This document shows, piece by piece, positions 15,643 to 24,888 of a DNA stretch of 64,000 nucleotides. Numbering within the stretch: the stretch's first letter is position 1; each line of letters begins with the position of its first letter. Made by a program: the position numbers and the translations under genes. Origin of the DNA: Clostridiales bacterium (GTDB taxonomy: Bacteria > Bacillota > Clostridia > Christensenellales > Aristaeellaceae); assembly GCA_015056365.1 (NCBI GenBank), contig SVGM01000006.1, positions 50,369 through 114,368 of the forward strand. The letters run 5' to 3'. The notes below the pieces were generated by a model. It did not search any database. It worked only from the letters and a program-made list of their open reading frames with translations, and was not told where the DNA came from.

Positions 15643-17109
15643 TTACATCTCCTTATAGAAAGCGCGCAGTTGTTTGTACAGCTGATACCGCTGGTCATAG
15701 ATGGCCTGATGGGCCGGGTTGGGCTGAATCGGCTCCGCATACTGCCAGAACCGCTGCGCCAGCTTGAGGGGACTTTCCCCAAGCACCGCAGACAGGCCCA
15801 GAATGGCGCTGCCCATGGCGCCGGTTTCCTCCTGCTTCACCGGGATGATCTGGCAGCCCAGAATATCCGCCTTGATCTGCAGCCATACCGGTGAGCGAGC
15901 CCCGCCGCCGCAAGCCAGCAGGCGATTGATGCCCACGTTGCCTCCGGACAGCTTCTCCATATTATAGCGCATCTCGAAGGTGACGCCCTCCAGAATGGCC
16001 CGATAGATATCCGGCAGGCGGGTCTGGGTGGTCAGGCCAGCGATGAGGCCGGTGGCGTTGGGATCCACGTCCGGGGTGCCGCCCATGCCTTGCAGGAAGG
16101 GCAGCACCATCAGGCTGGTGGGCTCGCTGGGGGCGGCCTCATTCAGCACCGCGTAAACGCTGCGTGCTTCTTCTTTCAGATGGCTGCCCAGCGCATCCCG
16201 GCACCAGCGCACCACGCTGCCAGCGGAGATGTTGTAGGCATAGGTCACATAGCCCCGACCTTCCAGATAGGGCACGCAGGCGAAGTTATTGCGCTGGAAG
16301 TCCAGTGTTTCCGGAATGGCAGGATACAGCGGCGTGATGCACTCGCAGGTGCCGGAGGTATCCACCGCATCGCCGATGGCGGCAACGCCTGCGCCCAGCG
16401 CATTCACGATCTGGTCGTGGGTGCCGATGACCACCTGCACGTTTTCGGGCAAGCCCAATTCCTGCGCCATGCCGGGCAGCAGACCGCCCAGCAGCGTGCC
16501 GGGCTCAACCACTGTTGGCAGCTGGCTTTCCGAGATGCCGGAAGCCTCCATCAGTTCCTGTGACCAACCACCCTTCTCCACATCATACAGCAGCGTCCGG
16601 CAGGCCAGCGATACATCCGTCATGGTCTTGCCGGTGAGCCGGTAGCAGATATATCCCGCAATGAACAGGAATTTCCACACCGGTTTTGGCGCCTTTGCCA
16701 TGGTATAGATCATTTTGGCCAGCGAGTAGGAAGCGTCCGGCAGGATGCGGCAGATCCGCATGAAGGTTTCCTCCCCCACCCGATCCACCAGCGCGTCAAA
16801 CGCTGCGCTTTCCGCATTGCCGAAGTACATCAGGATGTCATCCAGCGGGTTGCCAGCTTCATCGATGGCCACAAAGGACTCTCCGAAGGAGGACACGGTG
16901 AGCACGGCGATATCCGCTTTATCAGAAAGGCGGCTGGCGCAGTCCCGGATCACCCGGAACACCGAGGCAGCCAGCACCAGCGGCGGCAGATTCACCATGC
17001 CCGCTGCCAGTGGATACTCCTCATAGCTCATGCCCAGCTGCACGCCGGCATGGTCGAAGGCGACACATTTGCAGCCTGTGCCGCCAATGTCGATGCCAAG
17101 GGAAATCAT
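15643..17109 (-). CDS. FGGY-family carbohydrate kinase (xylulokinase-like)
   Basis: A 488-residue cytoplasmic sugar kinase with the two-domain actin-like fold. The phosphate-1 loop is GIDIGGTGCKCVAFD at the N-terminus, the hinge-side block is GTHDQIVNALGAGV, the phosphate-2 region is DTSGTCECITP and the adenosine motif is LLACGGGARSPVWLQIKADILG. It phosphorylates a ketose made by the neighbouring isomerase. FGGY members cover xylulose, fuculose, rhamnulose, ribulose, gluconate and glycerol; sequence alone does not settle which. It lies 12 bases after the isomerase gene and 3 before the aldolase. Confidence 0.9.
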   Translation of the reverse strand: MISLGIDIGGTGCKCVAFDHAGVQLGMSYEEYPLAAGMVNLPPLVLAASVFRVIRDCASRLSDKADIAVLTVSSFGESFVAIDEAGNPLDDILMYFGNAESAAFDALVDRVGEETFMRICRILPDASYSLAKMIYTMAKAPKPVWKFLFIAGYICYRLTGKTMTDVSLACRTLLYDVEKGGWSQELMEASGISESQLPTVVEPGTLLGGLLPGMAQELGLPENVQVVIGTHDQIVNALGAGVAAIGDAVDTSGTCECITPLYPAIPETLDFQRNNFACVPYLEGRGYVTYAYNISAGSVVRWCRDALGSHLKEEARSVYAVLNEAAPSEPTSLMVLPFLQGMGGTPDVDPNATGLIAGLTTQTRLPDIYRAILEGVTFEMRYNMEKLSGGNVGINRLLACGGGARSPVWLQIKADILGCQIIPVKQEETGAMGSAILGLSAVLGESPLKLAQRFWQYAEPIQPNPAHQAIYDQRYQLYKQLRAFYKEM

Positions 17110-17121
17110 GCGGTTCCCTCC

Positions 17122-18522
17122 TTAGTCGATGTCCACCCAGTCGTAGCCCAGATAGGTGGTGAAAGCCTCTTGCAGAATGGCCTTGTAGTGGCCCTCGCAG
17201 ATGGCGGTGTGATGCTTGAAGCCGCCCCGTGCCAGTCGGATGAGCTTGTCCTGTAGGTTGTCGATCTCTGCCACGCCGCCGCAGCCAAAGAATTCGGGCT
17301 CGATCACATCATCGGTGAATTTGCCTTCGCTGGCGTAGATGACGATCTTGCCATCCTTGGTCTGGCAGTTGGAGATGGTGATGGGCATGGGCTTGATGCG
17401 GCCTTCGTTGCAGCCCCAGCCGCTGCCGGGATCGTTCTTGGCGAACATTTTGTGCTCGGTGACAGTGCCCTTGCAGGTCATCAGGCTCTGAGCCACAGGG
17501 CCGCAATGGAACAGGATCACCTTGTTTTCGTCGTCGCCGTAGTTGTTGTTCCAGTCCAGCACAGCGGTAGCGCCCTCGGAAGCAAGGCTCATGGCCCGCA
17601 TGGTGATGGCGGAGCACATGTCGATCTCGCAGGAGGCGGCGATGCCACGGTCGTTGAGCTCACTCAGCAGCACGCAGGGGCATACCCGCAGGTAGGTTTC
17701 CATCTCATTCCAGCAGCGAAGGGCCAGCGCATCCAGATGATACTCCTCGATGTACTCGTCGATGACCACGGACACTTTGGCCAGCGTCAGGGCGTTTTCG
17801 GCGGGCACCAGAGAGAAATCGGTGTAGTTCTTGAGCCGCTCCAGCTTGGCCTGCACGATGGGATCGTCGTTCTGCTTTTCCCGCACCTTCTCGAACAGCT
17901 CGCTCAGGTCGAAGGATTCCACGTTGATGCCGTGCTTCTGCATGGCGATCTCATCAAAGCGCACGGTCTTGAAGGCGGTGGTGCGGGCGCCGATGCAGCC
18001 CAGATTGAACCGCTTCATACCATTGACCACCCGGCAGATGGCGGCGAAATCCCTAAGGTTCTGCTGGAAGGCAGGGGTCAGGGGATGCACCACATGGGGC
18101 TTCATGACGGTGAAAGGCACGTTGTACTGGCAGAACACATCCGTTACGGAGAACTTGCCGCAGTACGCATCCCGACGGTGCTTGAAATCCATCTTGCCGA
18201 TCTCGTCCGGATAGGCCTGCATCAGAATGGGCACGCCCGCATCCTGCAAGGCGGTGATGGCGCCGTTTTCATCGGCAAAGATAGGCATGGAGAAAATCAC
18301 GCCGTCATACTGCCCCTCGTGCTCCTTGAGCCATCTGGCGTACAGTCGGCCCTCATCACGGGTTTCCACGCCGCCGTAGCGGGTCAGCTCCGCATCCATG
18401 GCAATGTAGTCATAGCCCGCATCGGTCACCGCTTTGATCATATCCTCCCGGGCACCGTAGATCAGTTCGCCGGGCATGAAGCCGCGGTTGCAGAAGCAAA
18501 GGGCAAAGGTCATCTTTTTCAT
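17122..18522 (-). CDS. L-fucose/L-arabinose isomerase-family protein
   Basis: A 466-residue protein of the COG2407-type fucose/arabinose isomerase group, which interconvert an aldose and a ketose with a divalent metal. The N-terminal Rossmann-like domain (MTFALCFCNRGFMPGELI, then GVIFSMPIFADENGA) precedes a middle domain with NLGCIGARTTAFKTVRFDE and a C-terminal substrate domain with ALRCWNEME, AASCEIDMCSAITMRA and HCGPVAQSL. It is shorter than true FucI (about 590), as expected for this subgroup. Members act on several sugars, including sulfoquinovose in other operons; nothing sulfonate-specific is seen here. It feeds the FGGY kinase encoded 12 bases downstream. Confidence 0.85.
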   Translation of the reverse strand: MKKMTFALCFCNRGFMPGELIYGAREDMIKAVTDAGYDYIAMDAELTRYGGVETRDEGRLYARWLKEHEGQYDGVIFSMPIFADENGAITALQDAGVPILMQAYPDEIGKMDFKHRRDAYCGKFSVTDVFCQYNVPFTVMKPHVVHPLTPAFQQNLRDFAAICRVVNGMKRFNLGCIGARTTAFKTVRFDEIAMQKHGINVESFDLSELFEKVREKQNDDPIVQAKLERLKNYTDFSLVPAENALTLAKVSVVIDEYIEEYHLDALALRCWNEMETYLRVCPCVLLSELNDRGIAASCEIDMCSAITMRAMSLASEGATAVLDWNNNYGDDENKVILFHCGPVAQSLMTCKGTVTEHKMFAKNDPGSGWGCNEGRIKPMPITISNCQTKDGKIVIYASEGKFTDDVIEPEFFGCGGVAEIDNLQDKLIRLARGGFKHHTAICEGHYKAILQEAFTTYLGYDWVDID

Positions 18523-18536
18523 GGGGTCGTCCTCCT

Positions 18537-19514
18537 TCAGATGGTCTCGAAATGGAATGTCACTTGGGTTTTTACGGTCTCAAAGGGCGCGATCACGGGA
18601 AGGGTGCCATTCTCCCGCTCGTCCTTGCGGCCCTTGATGTAGCAGTTGGTGGGCTCCAGCCCGCACACATAGTCGCCGCTGGCCATGCTGCGCCAGTGCG
18701 CCATAATGGGCAGGGTGTCGCTCCATGTCATGGTCATGCGGGTGTGCATGCTTTCATTGACCAAGGCCACCCGGTGCTCCATGTCCTCATGGAAGAACAC
18801 TCGCTCCTCCTCACCGGGGGTGGGCCTGTCAAAGGTGGTCTCCCGGCCGATGCCGGTGGCGGCAAAAGGCGTACGAGGGCTGGTCTTGCGGTTTTCAGGC
18901 AGTTCCACACGGGCCTCTTCCGACACCAACGGCCAGCCGAAGTTGCAATGATACAGTAAAGCGTATTCCTCAGGTGTATGGGCCAGATTGGTCAGCTCGT
19001 CGGAGACGGTCACCGCCGCGCCCATCACCGGGATGCGGATGGTGCGCCTGAGTTGCAGGTTGTGCCCGAACAGGGCGGTCTCCCGCATCGTTCCCTTGAT
19101 GAGAATAGCGTCGTCCACCACCTCGGCGCAGACCTGCTCTGCCATCAGGCTGTGGTAGCGTCCGTGAAGGGGATGCCACTCGTCCCCGTCCCGGTGTGCG
19201 CCGCCGGTGGAGCGCAGGCCGCAGGTGTACAGCATGCCGCCGGGGAAGGTTTTCAGGAACTCGGTCTCATACGGGCTGATAGCGGAAGGGCTGTCATAGC
19301 CGTTCTTGCTGATGAAGGCCACATTTACGCCTTTATAGCGTACCTGGCCGATATCCAGTCCGGCATCCGGCAGGATATCCAGCTGCAGACCGCCTGCGGT
19401 GCATACCTCGATGATGCTGGTGTTTTTCGCTTTTCCTTCGCTGATGCTCACCCGGCGCAGGGTATACAGCTGCTGGGGATGGCACAGGTATCCGCTCCGA
19501 TACAGCTCTTCCAT
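18537..19514 (-). CDS. Aldose-1-epimerase-like protein, DUF4432 family
   Basis: A 325-residue beta-sandwich protein of the galactose-mutarotase superfamily, DUF4432 branch. Recognisable blocks are LDILPDAGLDIGQVRYKGVNVAFIS (residues about 49-73), GGMLYTCGLRSTGGA, LHGRYHSLMAEQV with the active-site-type His, YHCNFGWPLVSEEARV, and near the end CGLEPTNCYIKGR. Such proteins are thought to interconvert sugar anomers or epimerise sugars. It is first in the five-gene direction of the catabolic operon and starts 14 bases before the isomerase, so it probably supplies the anomer the isomerase needs. Confidence 0.85.
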   Translation of the reverse strand: MEELYRSGYLCHPQQLYTLRRVSISEGKAKNTSIIEVCTAGGLQLDILPDAGLDIGQVRYKGVNVAFISKNGYDSPSAISPYETEFLKTFPGGMLYTCGLRSTGGAHRDGDEWHPLHGRYHSLMAEQVCAEVVDDAILIKGTMRETALFGHNLQLRRTIRIPVMGAAVTVSDELTNLAHTPEEYALLYHCNFGWPLVSEEARVELPENRKTSPRTPFAATGIGRETTFDRPTPGEEERVFFHEDMEHRVALVNESMHTRMTMTWSDTLPIMAHWRSMASGDYVCGLEPTNCYIKGRKDERENGTLPVIAPFETVKTQVTFHFETI

Positions 19515-19602
19515 AGTAAAACTCCTTTCGTGGGCAGGAATAGACAGAATGATCTTTTAGGATGTCAGGATGATGCTGTTTTTTCTGAAAAATAACTTCT
19601 AT

Positions 19603-19631
19603 ATATTATTGTAATAGAAAACTCGTGACAA
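19603..19631 (-). promoter_or_regulatory. Sigma-A promoter of the catabolic operon
   Basis: Read on the minus strand: TTGTCA, exactly 17 bases, TAATAT, about 90 bases before the DUF4432 start codon. No regulator gene lies nearby. Confidence 0.75.
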
Positions 19632-19912
19632 TACAACAGTGCATTGAGGGAATTTGATTGATTTGTTTTTGGGGGATTGCAATCCTGTGTCAGGCGGAAG
19701 TGCGGTTGAGAAGAGATGCGGAGGGACAGGCAAGATGGTTTGTTTTTTCTTAATGAATGCGCTGTGGATATGCTACGGCACAAATGAAGAAGAAAGCTAA
19801 AATCATACGCACTACCTTTGCAGACGAAAGAGAACAAGATCGGAGGATCATTTCAGCAGCCGTAAACGTTTCCATGGGAAATATGACATGTGTGCCGGGC
19901 GTGGCGTGCGTT
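19632..19912. other. AT-rich gap without a supported gene
   Basis: About 280 bases between the catabolic promoter and the terminator of the glycosidase. A 63-codon open frame is present but has no ribosome site or recognisable domain. Composition is clearly more AT-rich than the flanks. Confidence 0.5.
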
Positions 19913-19920
19913 TATAATGA

Positions 19921-19976
19921 AAAAAACCCAAAGCACACAGATGTATGAAATCAGGAGTGTGCTTTGGGCTTTTTTC
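19921..19976. terminator. Bidirectional terminator
   Basis: Stem CCCAAAGCACAC / GTGTGCTTTGGG (19927-19938 with 19957-19968), with T runs on both strands. It ends the glycosidase transcript on the minus strand. Confidence 0.85.
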
Positions 19977-20004
19977 ATACGCCGGGGTCATCTACCACCC
20001 GGTC

Positions 20005-21846
20005 TCACAGCTCCCCCATGCCCGGCAGATGCCCGGCTTCGGCCAGGGCAATGAGGCACAGGAGGGCGCCCCAATGGTAGAAGCGATCGCTGTTGCCGCT
20101 GTCGCAGCCCTCGCCGGTGATGCTGTTGTAGTTTTCGTGGACGTGGCGGTGCTGGTTCCATTCCTTGAGGAACAGAGAAGCGGACTTGCCTGCCAGATCG
20201 CGGCGCACGTCGTTCAGCTCCGTGCCGCACAGGGCCAGGTAGACCAGGAAGTTCAGCGGTGCCCAGGCGCGGCCGCGCCAGTATTCCTGCTCGGGGAAGG
20301 CGGGGTCGTTGCGGGCGATGGAGGGCAGCATCCAGTCGCCGTAGAATTCGTCGGGGTTGTAGTAGTGCTCATCCGCCATGCGCCGCTGCCGCTCCGGGGT
20401 AACGTTCCGGGAGAAGAGGGCGTAGAAATGGGTGGGCGAGATGCGGCGGGAGAATGCGCCGGTATCGGTGCGGCGGTTGTAGTAGAAGCCGCTTTCCTCG
20501 TCCCAGAGGGTCTCCAGTCCGGCTTCGGCTTTGCTAAGCTGTGCTTCCAGAGCGGGGATATCGTCCTGATGGCCGGTCTGCTGCGCCAGGCGGATCAGGC
20601 TGCGGCAGTCCAGGATATATAGACCTGTGAGGCCCACGTCCGCCAGCCTGAGCCGGTGGGTGTCCGGGTCAAAGGGAATATCGTCGTACATGGGGGAGTT
20701 GTCCAGGCCGCTTTCCAGGGCTGCGCCGTAGGTGCAGTGCACGCCTTCCTTTTCCCATCGGTTGCCGTAGAGCACGGGGATGGGATCGCTGCCCCAGCTC
20801 AGGGTGCCGTCGGGGTTCATGCGGTGATCCGCAAACCAGCGGTTCCAGCGCAACAGGCCGGGGTACATCTCCTCGGCCAGCCAATTGTCGCTAAAAATGC
20901 GACAGGTCTCCAGCAGCATGGCGCTGCCCACGGGCGGCTGGGAGCGGTCGGCGCTCACCTGCCCGGTGGCGCAGGCAAAGTTGGGCACAAAGCCCTCCGG
21001 TGTCTGTTCCCGGAGGATCTCCCGCAGGTTGCTGTAGCTCAGTTCCTTTGAACCGAGGCTGGCCATGAAGCCAGCAAAGAAATTGTCCCAGCAGAAGAGC
21101 ACGTAGCCGCCGTGGGTGATGCTCCACAGCCGGCTTACCGGCGAGATGACCCGGTCGCCCTTGGCGTCGTAGAGGGTATCCCAGCTCAGGGCGCTTTCCA
21201 TGGCCAGGTACATGCTGCTCAGGTCGCCGAAACGGCGGGCGGCCTCAGCTTCATGGGCGATTTTGCGGCCGGTGATGAGGGCCTGGGCCTGGGTCAGGCT
21301 GACGGGCTTGCCGGTGGAGAACACCACGGGCCCGTCCAGCACCACGGACAGAAACGCTGTCTGCACCGGGATGTTCAGATCGGTCATGGAGACGCCGGTG
21401 GTGTAGACCGAGGTATCCCTGGCAGCGCCGTGAGCGATAAGGCCTTCGCCGATGCGCTCCACCCAGCCGGGACGGCCCCACAGATAGCCGCCCTCCAGCA
21501 CCAGCATGGCGGGCCGTACCTGCTGCGTCACCGGGGTCACCAGCAGGACGAGCTCATCGTCCGTAACGGTGGATTCCACCTTGACCTCCATGCCGCACCA
21601 GCGGACGGTCATCTCCGTGTAGGAATCATCGAAAGCATGCGCGCCCGGGAAGGCAGTCTCCACCGGCGTACGGCTTTCGTCAAAGCGGCCGATGAGGGTC
21701 TCCTTGAGGTAGTGCCCGTCGGCATACTCCTTCAGGGCCAGGTTCAGGGCAAGCCCGTCCGGCATATGCACATGGGACAAAACGCTGCGCACGTTCCAGG
21801 TGTGCCAGCCGGTAAGGTATGCGTGTTTCATTTGCTGGTAGTTCAT
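20005..21846 (-). CDS. MGH1-like / trehalase-family glycoside hydrolase
   Basis: A 613-residue intracellular glycosidase without a signal peptide. The N-terminal 200 residues form a beta domain (WHTWNVRSVLSHVHMPDGLA at the start); the rest is an (alpha/alpha)6 barrel with the family blocks WDNFFAGFMASLG, TPEGFVPNFACATGQVSADRSQPPVGS, WGSDPIPVLYGNRWEKEG and YWRGRAWAPLNFLVYLAL. The conserved Asp/Glu residues in WDNFF, DRSQPP and EQEYWRGR are as in the GH37/GH63/mannosylglycerate-hydrolase clan. It likely releases the sugar used by the adjacent isomerase-kinase-aldolase set. It lies 69 bases after dapF on the same strand, so partial read-through is possible. Confidence 0.82.
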   Translation of the reverse strand: MNYQQMKHAYLTGWHTWNVRSVLSHVHMPDGLALNLALKEYADGHYLKETLIGRFDESRTPVETAFPGAHAFDDSYTEMTVRWCGMEVKVESTVTDDELVLLVTPVTQQVRPAMLVLEGGYLWGRPGWVERIGEGLIAHGAARDTSVYTTGVSMTDLNIPVQTAFLSVVLDGPVVFSTGKPVSLTQAQALITGRKIAHEAEAARRFGDLSSMYLAMESALSWDTLYDAKGDRVISPVSRLWSITHGGYVLFCWDNFFAGFMASLGSKELSYSNLREILREQTPEGFVPNFACATGQVSADRSQPPVGSAMLLETCRIFSDNWLAEEMYPGLLRWNRWFADHRMNPDGTLSWGSDPIPVLYGNRWEKEGVHCTYGAALESGLDNSPMYDDIPFDPDTHRLRLADVGLTGLYILDCRSLIRLAQQTGHQDDIPALEAQLSKAEAGLETLWDEESGFYYNRRTDTGAFSRRISPTHFYALFSRNVTPERQRRMADEHYYNPDEFYGDWMLPSIARNDPAFPEQEYWRGRAWAPLNFLVYLALCGTELNDVRRDLAGKSASLFLKEWNQHRHVHENYNSITGEGCDSGNSDRFYHWGALLCLIALAEAGHLPGMGEL

Positions 21847-21915
21847 AAGGACGTCTCCTTTGCGGGGCCATTGCAGCGCCCCTTTTCCTGGCCGAAGGAA
21901 CCTAAGGAAAAAACA

Positions 21916-22755
21916 TCAGTCCTGCAGCCAGACCCCGTCATAAATAAAGGTGGCAGGGCCGGTCATGTATACGTGTCCGTCTTCTTCATTCCATTCCAGC
22001 TCCAGCACGCCGCCGGGCAGCTCCACTTCGGCCTTGCGTTCGGTGAGGCCGCCCAGCACGCAGGCCACCAGCACGGCGCATGCGCCGGTGCCGCAGGCCA
22101 GCGTTTCGCCGGTGCCCCGCTCCCATACGCGCATTTTGGCGTGGGTGCGGTCGATCACCTGTACAAATTCGATGTTGGCCTTGCGGGGAAAGGTGGGATC
22201 GCATTCCAACACCGGGCCGTCCACGGTGACCGGTGCCGTGAGGGGATCATCCACAAAGCAGACGGCATGGGGATTGCCCATGTTCACCAAGGTGAAGTGG
22301 TAGGTATTACCGTTTGCCGTCAGGGGAAGCCCGATCACCGGCCCGCCCTGAACGGTGGAGGGGATGCTGGGGCCGTCCAGCAGCGGCGCGCCCATGTCCA
22401 CCCGCACGGCTTTCGTTTTGCCCCCCTCAAGGGTCAGGTGCATGGTCTTGATGCCGCCGCCCGACTCGATGGTGAAGACGGTTTTGTCGGTAAGGCCGCG
22501 GTCGTGACAGTAGGCTGCCACGCAGCGGATGCCGTTGCCGCACATCTCGCTCTCGCTGCCGTCGTTGTTGAACATCTGCATGCGGAAATCCGCCTTATCG
22601 CTGGGCAGGATCATGATCAGCCCGTCAGAGTAGCAGCCAAAATGATACCGGCTCATTTTCACCGCCAGGGCGGAGGGATCCTCAATATGCTCTTCAAAAC
22701 CGTTGATATAAATGTAGTCGTTGCCGATGCCTTCCATCTTGGTGAAGCGGATCAT
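21916..22755 (-). CDS. dapF: Diaminopimelate epimerase
   Basis: A 279-residue cytoplasmic epimerase converting LL- to meso-diaminopimelate for lysine and peptidoglycan synthesis. Both catalytic cysteines are present: SEMCGNGIRCVAAYC in the first half and LACGTGACAVLVA in the second. The N-terminal signature MEGIGNDYIYING and the MGNPHAVCFVDD block agree with the family, and length is normal. The start at 22755 has GGAGG 8 bases upstream; a longer in-frame extension would run into the promoter. It has its own sigma-A promoter. Its presence points to a meso-DAP cell wall. Confidence 0.95.
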   Translation of the reverse strand: MIRFTKMEGIGNDYIYINGFEEHIEDPSALAVKMSRYHFGCYSDGLIMILPSDKADFRMQMFNNDGSESEMCGNGIRCVAAYCHDRGLTDKTVFTIESGGGIKTMHLTLEGGKTKAVRVDMGAPLLDGPSIPSTVQGGPVIGLPLTANGNTYHFTLVNMGNPHAVCFVDDPLTAPVTVDGPVLECDPTFPRKANIEFVQVIDRTHAKMRVWERGTGETLACGTGACAVLVACVLGGLTERKAEVELPGGVLELEWNEEDGHVYMTGPATFIYDGVWLQD

Positions 22756-22833
22756 GGGGCAGCCTCCTTGGGGGATGATGGACCGGGGACGAATCTGCAT
22801 CCCCGGCAGTGCTGCGATGCCGCAGCCACGGTC

Positions 22834-22862
22834 AGTATAGCATCCGGCGCAGGGGAACTCAA
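22834..22862 (-). promoter_or_regulatory. Sigma-A promoter of dapF
   Basis: On the minus strand: TTGAGT, 17 bases, TATACT with TGC just before it (extended -10). The start codon lies about 80 bases downstream. Confidence 0.78.
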
Positions 22863-22969
22863 GGCGGGTACGAAGGAAGAACAGCTCCAAAAACACACTC
22901 CCTGCCCGCATAGCCCCTACAAGCACCCCAACAGGGCATTCCCCTTTGCGCCGTGCAACGGTGCAAAAA

Positions 22970-23033
22970 GCGTGTCCAGGGCCTCAGGCCCTGGCGGGGC
23001 TTGGGGCAGCGCCCCAAAACCACCCCCCAAAAA
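22970..23033. repeat. Double-hairpin repeat copy
   Basis: CCAGGGCCTCAGGCCCTGG, linker CGGGGCTTGGGGC, then GGGGCAGCGCCCC. It fills the space between the dapF promoter and the end of the lipase-like gene. Confidence 0.7.
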
Positions 23034-24749
23034 CTACCTCCTCCTCATCCCAAGCCCCACGCGCTGCCGGCCAAGGGCAAGCGCACGGCGAGTGCGGAGA
23101 TCCGGTCTGCCGGCGCGCAGGGTCTGGCGGGGTGCAGGCAGCAGTCCGGAAGAGGTGCGGTGGGGGCCGCTGCAACGGATCAGCCGGGCAGGATGGCGGA
23201 CGCGGACAGGATGCGCGTAGCGGCGCACGGCCCATCCGCCCCGGCTCTGCCACAGGAAGGGGACCAGCCGGCGCCATTGCCAGTTGGCGATATCGGCATA
23301 TGCGCCGCGAGGGGATGCATCCTGCGGCGCGCTGTCCAGAATGTTGTGGGGTTGGGTAAAGCATTCCAGCAGCACGGCCAGGATGCGCCTCAGCGGGGTC
23401 TGGCGCACGGCGGGGCGAAGCTGATCCTTGAGCGCGGAAAGGCGGAAGGGCGGCATGTCATAGCCGCACAGGTCAAGGTATGCCGAGCGAAGGTGCCCAA
23501 GGAACAGTCGGAAGCCGCCGTAGGCCTTGCCGCCGGCATAGGCGATGAACCGGTCGATGGCAGGGATGTGCCAGCGCTTGTCCAGTAGGGTGTTAAGGCT
23601 GTCCTCGCCCTTTTCTTCAAGGATACATTCCGCCAGGGCATAGACGGTGAGCAGCAATTCCGGCATGCCTGCGATCCGGTTCAGATGGGGCAGCAGCACA
23701 CGGCGCGCCTCCTGATCCGAAGGATTGGGACTGAACCTGTAGACCCTTTGCCGCCAGTCATCGTCCGGGAAAAACGTCATACATACCCCCAGATGAACCT
23801 GCGCGCCCATACGGGGCACCAGATCGTCCTGATTGAGGATGTGCCACAGAGGATAGGCAGCCGGGTCGGCGCGGAGGGCTGCGGTAGCCACGGTAGGAGA
23901 CGCAAAGCCGTAGCCAGCCATGTTCCGGCGCAGTACGCCGCTTTGGGTGATCAGCCGGTGGGCATAGACCTGCATCAGCGCGCCGCCCTGGCTGTGCCCG
24001 GCCATCCAAAGGCGGAAGCGGCTGTCCGGGCTGCGCATCTGCGCAAGTACGTCCCGCAGGGTGAGTTTGTTCAGCCCCAGCGCCCGCGCCGTCTCTGGAA
24101 AGACGATCTCCTCATCGGCCCGTTCAAAGTGACGGCACAGCTGGAAAAATCCTTTGTGAAAGCCCTCTTCGGTGGTGAAGCGCAGGTTGGAGAACCAGTC
24201 ATAGAAGCGCTTGCCGGTGCCCATGAAGCCAATAGCCAGCAGGTAGCGCCCCTCAGACAGAGGATGCATCATGCATACGGCCTTGACGGTGTCGCTGGCG
24301 TCGCGCTGGCGCAGGGCGCCCATGAGCTGCGCCAGGGGATTGCGGGTATTCAGCGCGCTGAGGGCGCGGCGGTAGCGCGTGGAAGCGGTCAGCGGCCGGG
24401 CGGTTTGGGTGTGTTCACTGCCGGCCACGTCGGTATGCAGGGTGTTGTCGATCTGAATGGACACATCCTGCCAGCCTGCCGCCAGCCACGGCTCCAATTG
24501 CAGGGTGTAGGTCATCTGGGCCAGCTCCACCGACAGCAGGAGCGCCTCCCGGGAAAGGGGCGGAATGCGCCGGCGCAGGGGCGCGGCACAAGGCGGCAGC
24601 CACAGGGCCGTCAGGTCGCCGAGATCGCAGCCGGTCACCAATCCGTAGCCGGTCACCGGCCCGCGGTCCTGGTATGCGTCCGGGCAGGGAGGCGCGCCAA
24701 CAGCCGCCTTTTGAGCCGGCGTGTTTTCCGTGGTATGCTTTTCGGCCAT
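23034..24749 (-). CDS. Class-3 lipase-like alpha/beta hydrolase
   Basis: A 571-residue protein with a lipase class 3 core. The nucleophile elbow is MAGHSQGGALMQVYAHRL (Ser near residue 265), with GYGFASPTVATAA and HILNQDDLVPRMG supplying the likely acid region; IGFMGTGKRFYDWFSNL resembles the oxyanion/lid strand of fungal-type lipases. There is no signal peptide, so it should be intracellular. The last 60 residues are Arg/Pro-rich and run into a repeat, so the natural C-terminus may have been altered. Start 24749 is chosen because GGGAGG lies 6 bases upstream. Substrate unknown. Confidence 0.78.
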   Translation of the reverse strand: MAEKHTTENTPAQKAAVGAPPCPDAYQDRGPVTGYGLVTGCDLGDLTALWLPPCAAPLRRRIPPLSREALLLSVELAQMTYTLQLEPWLAAGWQDVSIQIDNTLHTDVAGSEHTQTARPLTASTRYRRALSALNTRNPLAQLMGALRQRDASDTVKAVCMMHPLSEGRYLLAIGFMGTGKRFYDWFSNLRFTTEEGFHKGFFQLCRHFERADEEIVFPETARALGLNKLTLRDVLAQMRSPDSRFRLWMAGHSQGGALMQVYAHRLITQSGVLRRNMAGYGFASPTVATAALRADPAAYPLWHILNQDDLVPRMGAQVHLGVCMTFFPDDDWRQRVYRFSPNPSDQEARRVLLPHLNRIAGMPELLLTVYALAECILEEKGEDSLNTLLDKRWHIPAIDRFIAYAGGKAYGGFRLFLGHLRSAYLDLCGYDMPPFRLSALKDQLRPAVRQTPLRRILAVLLECFTQPHNILDSAPQDASPRGAYADIANWQWRRLVPFLWQSRGGWAVRRYAHPVRVRHPARLIRCSGPHRTSSGLLPAPRQTLRAGRPDLRTRRALALGRQRVGLGMRRR

Positions 24750-24818
24750 GGGCATCCTCCCTTTTGCATTGCTTTTTTTCATTATAGCATATCCCCTCCC
24801 GGCAAAAAAGCGGCTTCC

Positions 24819-24847
24819 TTGTTCGCGGCGGCGTTCCATGGTATAAT
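24819..24847 (+). promoter_or_regulatory. Sigma-A promoter of the nucleotidyltransferase operon
   Basis: TTGTTC, 17 bases, TATAAT. On the other strand, TATAAT at 24781-24786 is the likely -10 of the divergent lipase-like gene. Confidence 0.75.
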
Positions 24848-24888
24848 GGGCCTGTTGGGTGCAACTCACCCGAAAGGAGCATGACGGT

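Noticed and set aside
14800-18522. Sulfoquinovose pathway for the isomerase-kinase-aldolase genes
   Set aside because: The isomerase family does include sulfoquinovose enzymes, but the known routes use a PfkB-type kinase or a transaldolase and a sulfonate exporter or reductase; none is here.
19757-19948. 63-residue plus-strand protein
   Set aside because: No ribosome site, no domain; it runs into a strong terminator stem.
21112-23220. 702-codon frame opposite the glycosidase and dapF
   Set aside because: Shadow crossing two confirmed genes and an intergenic promoter.
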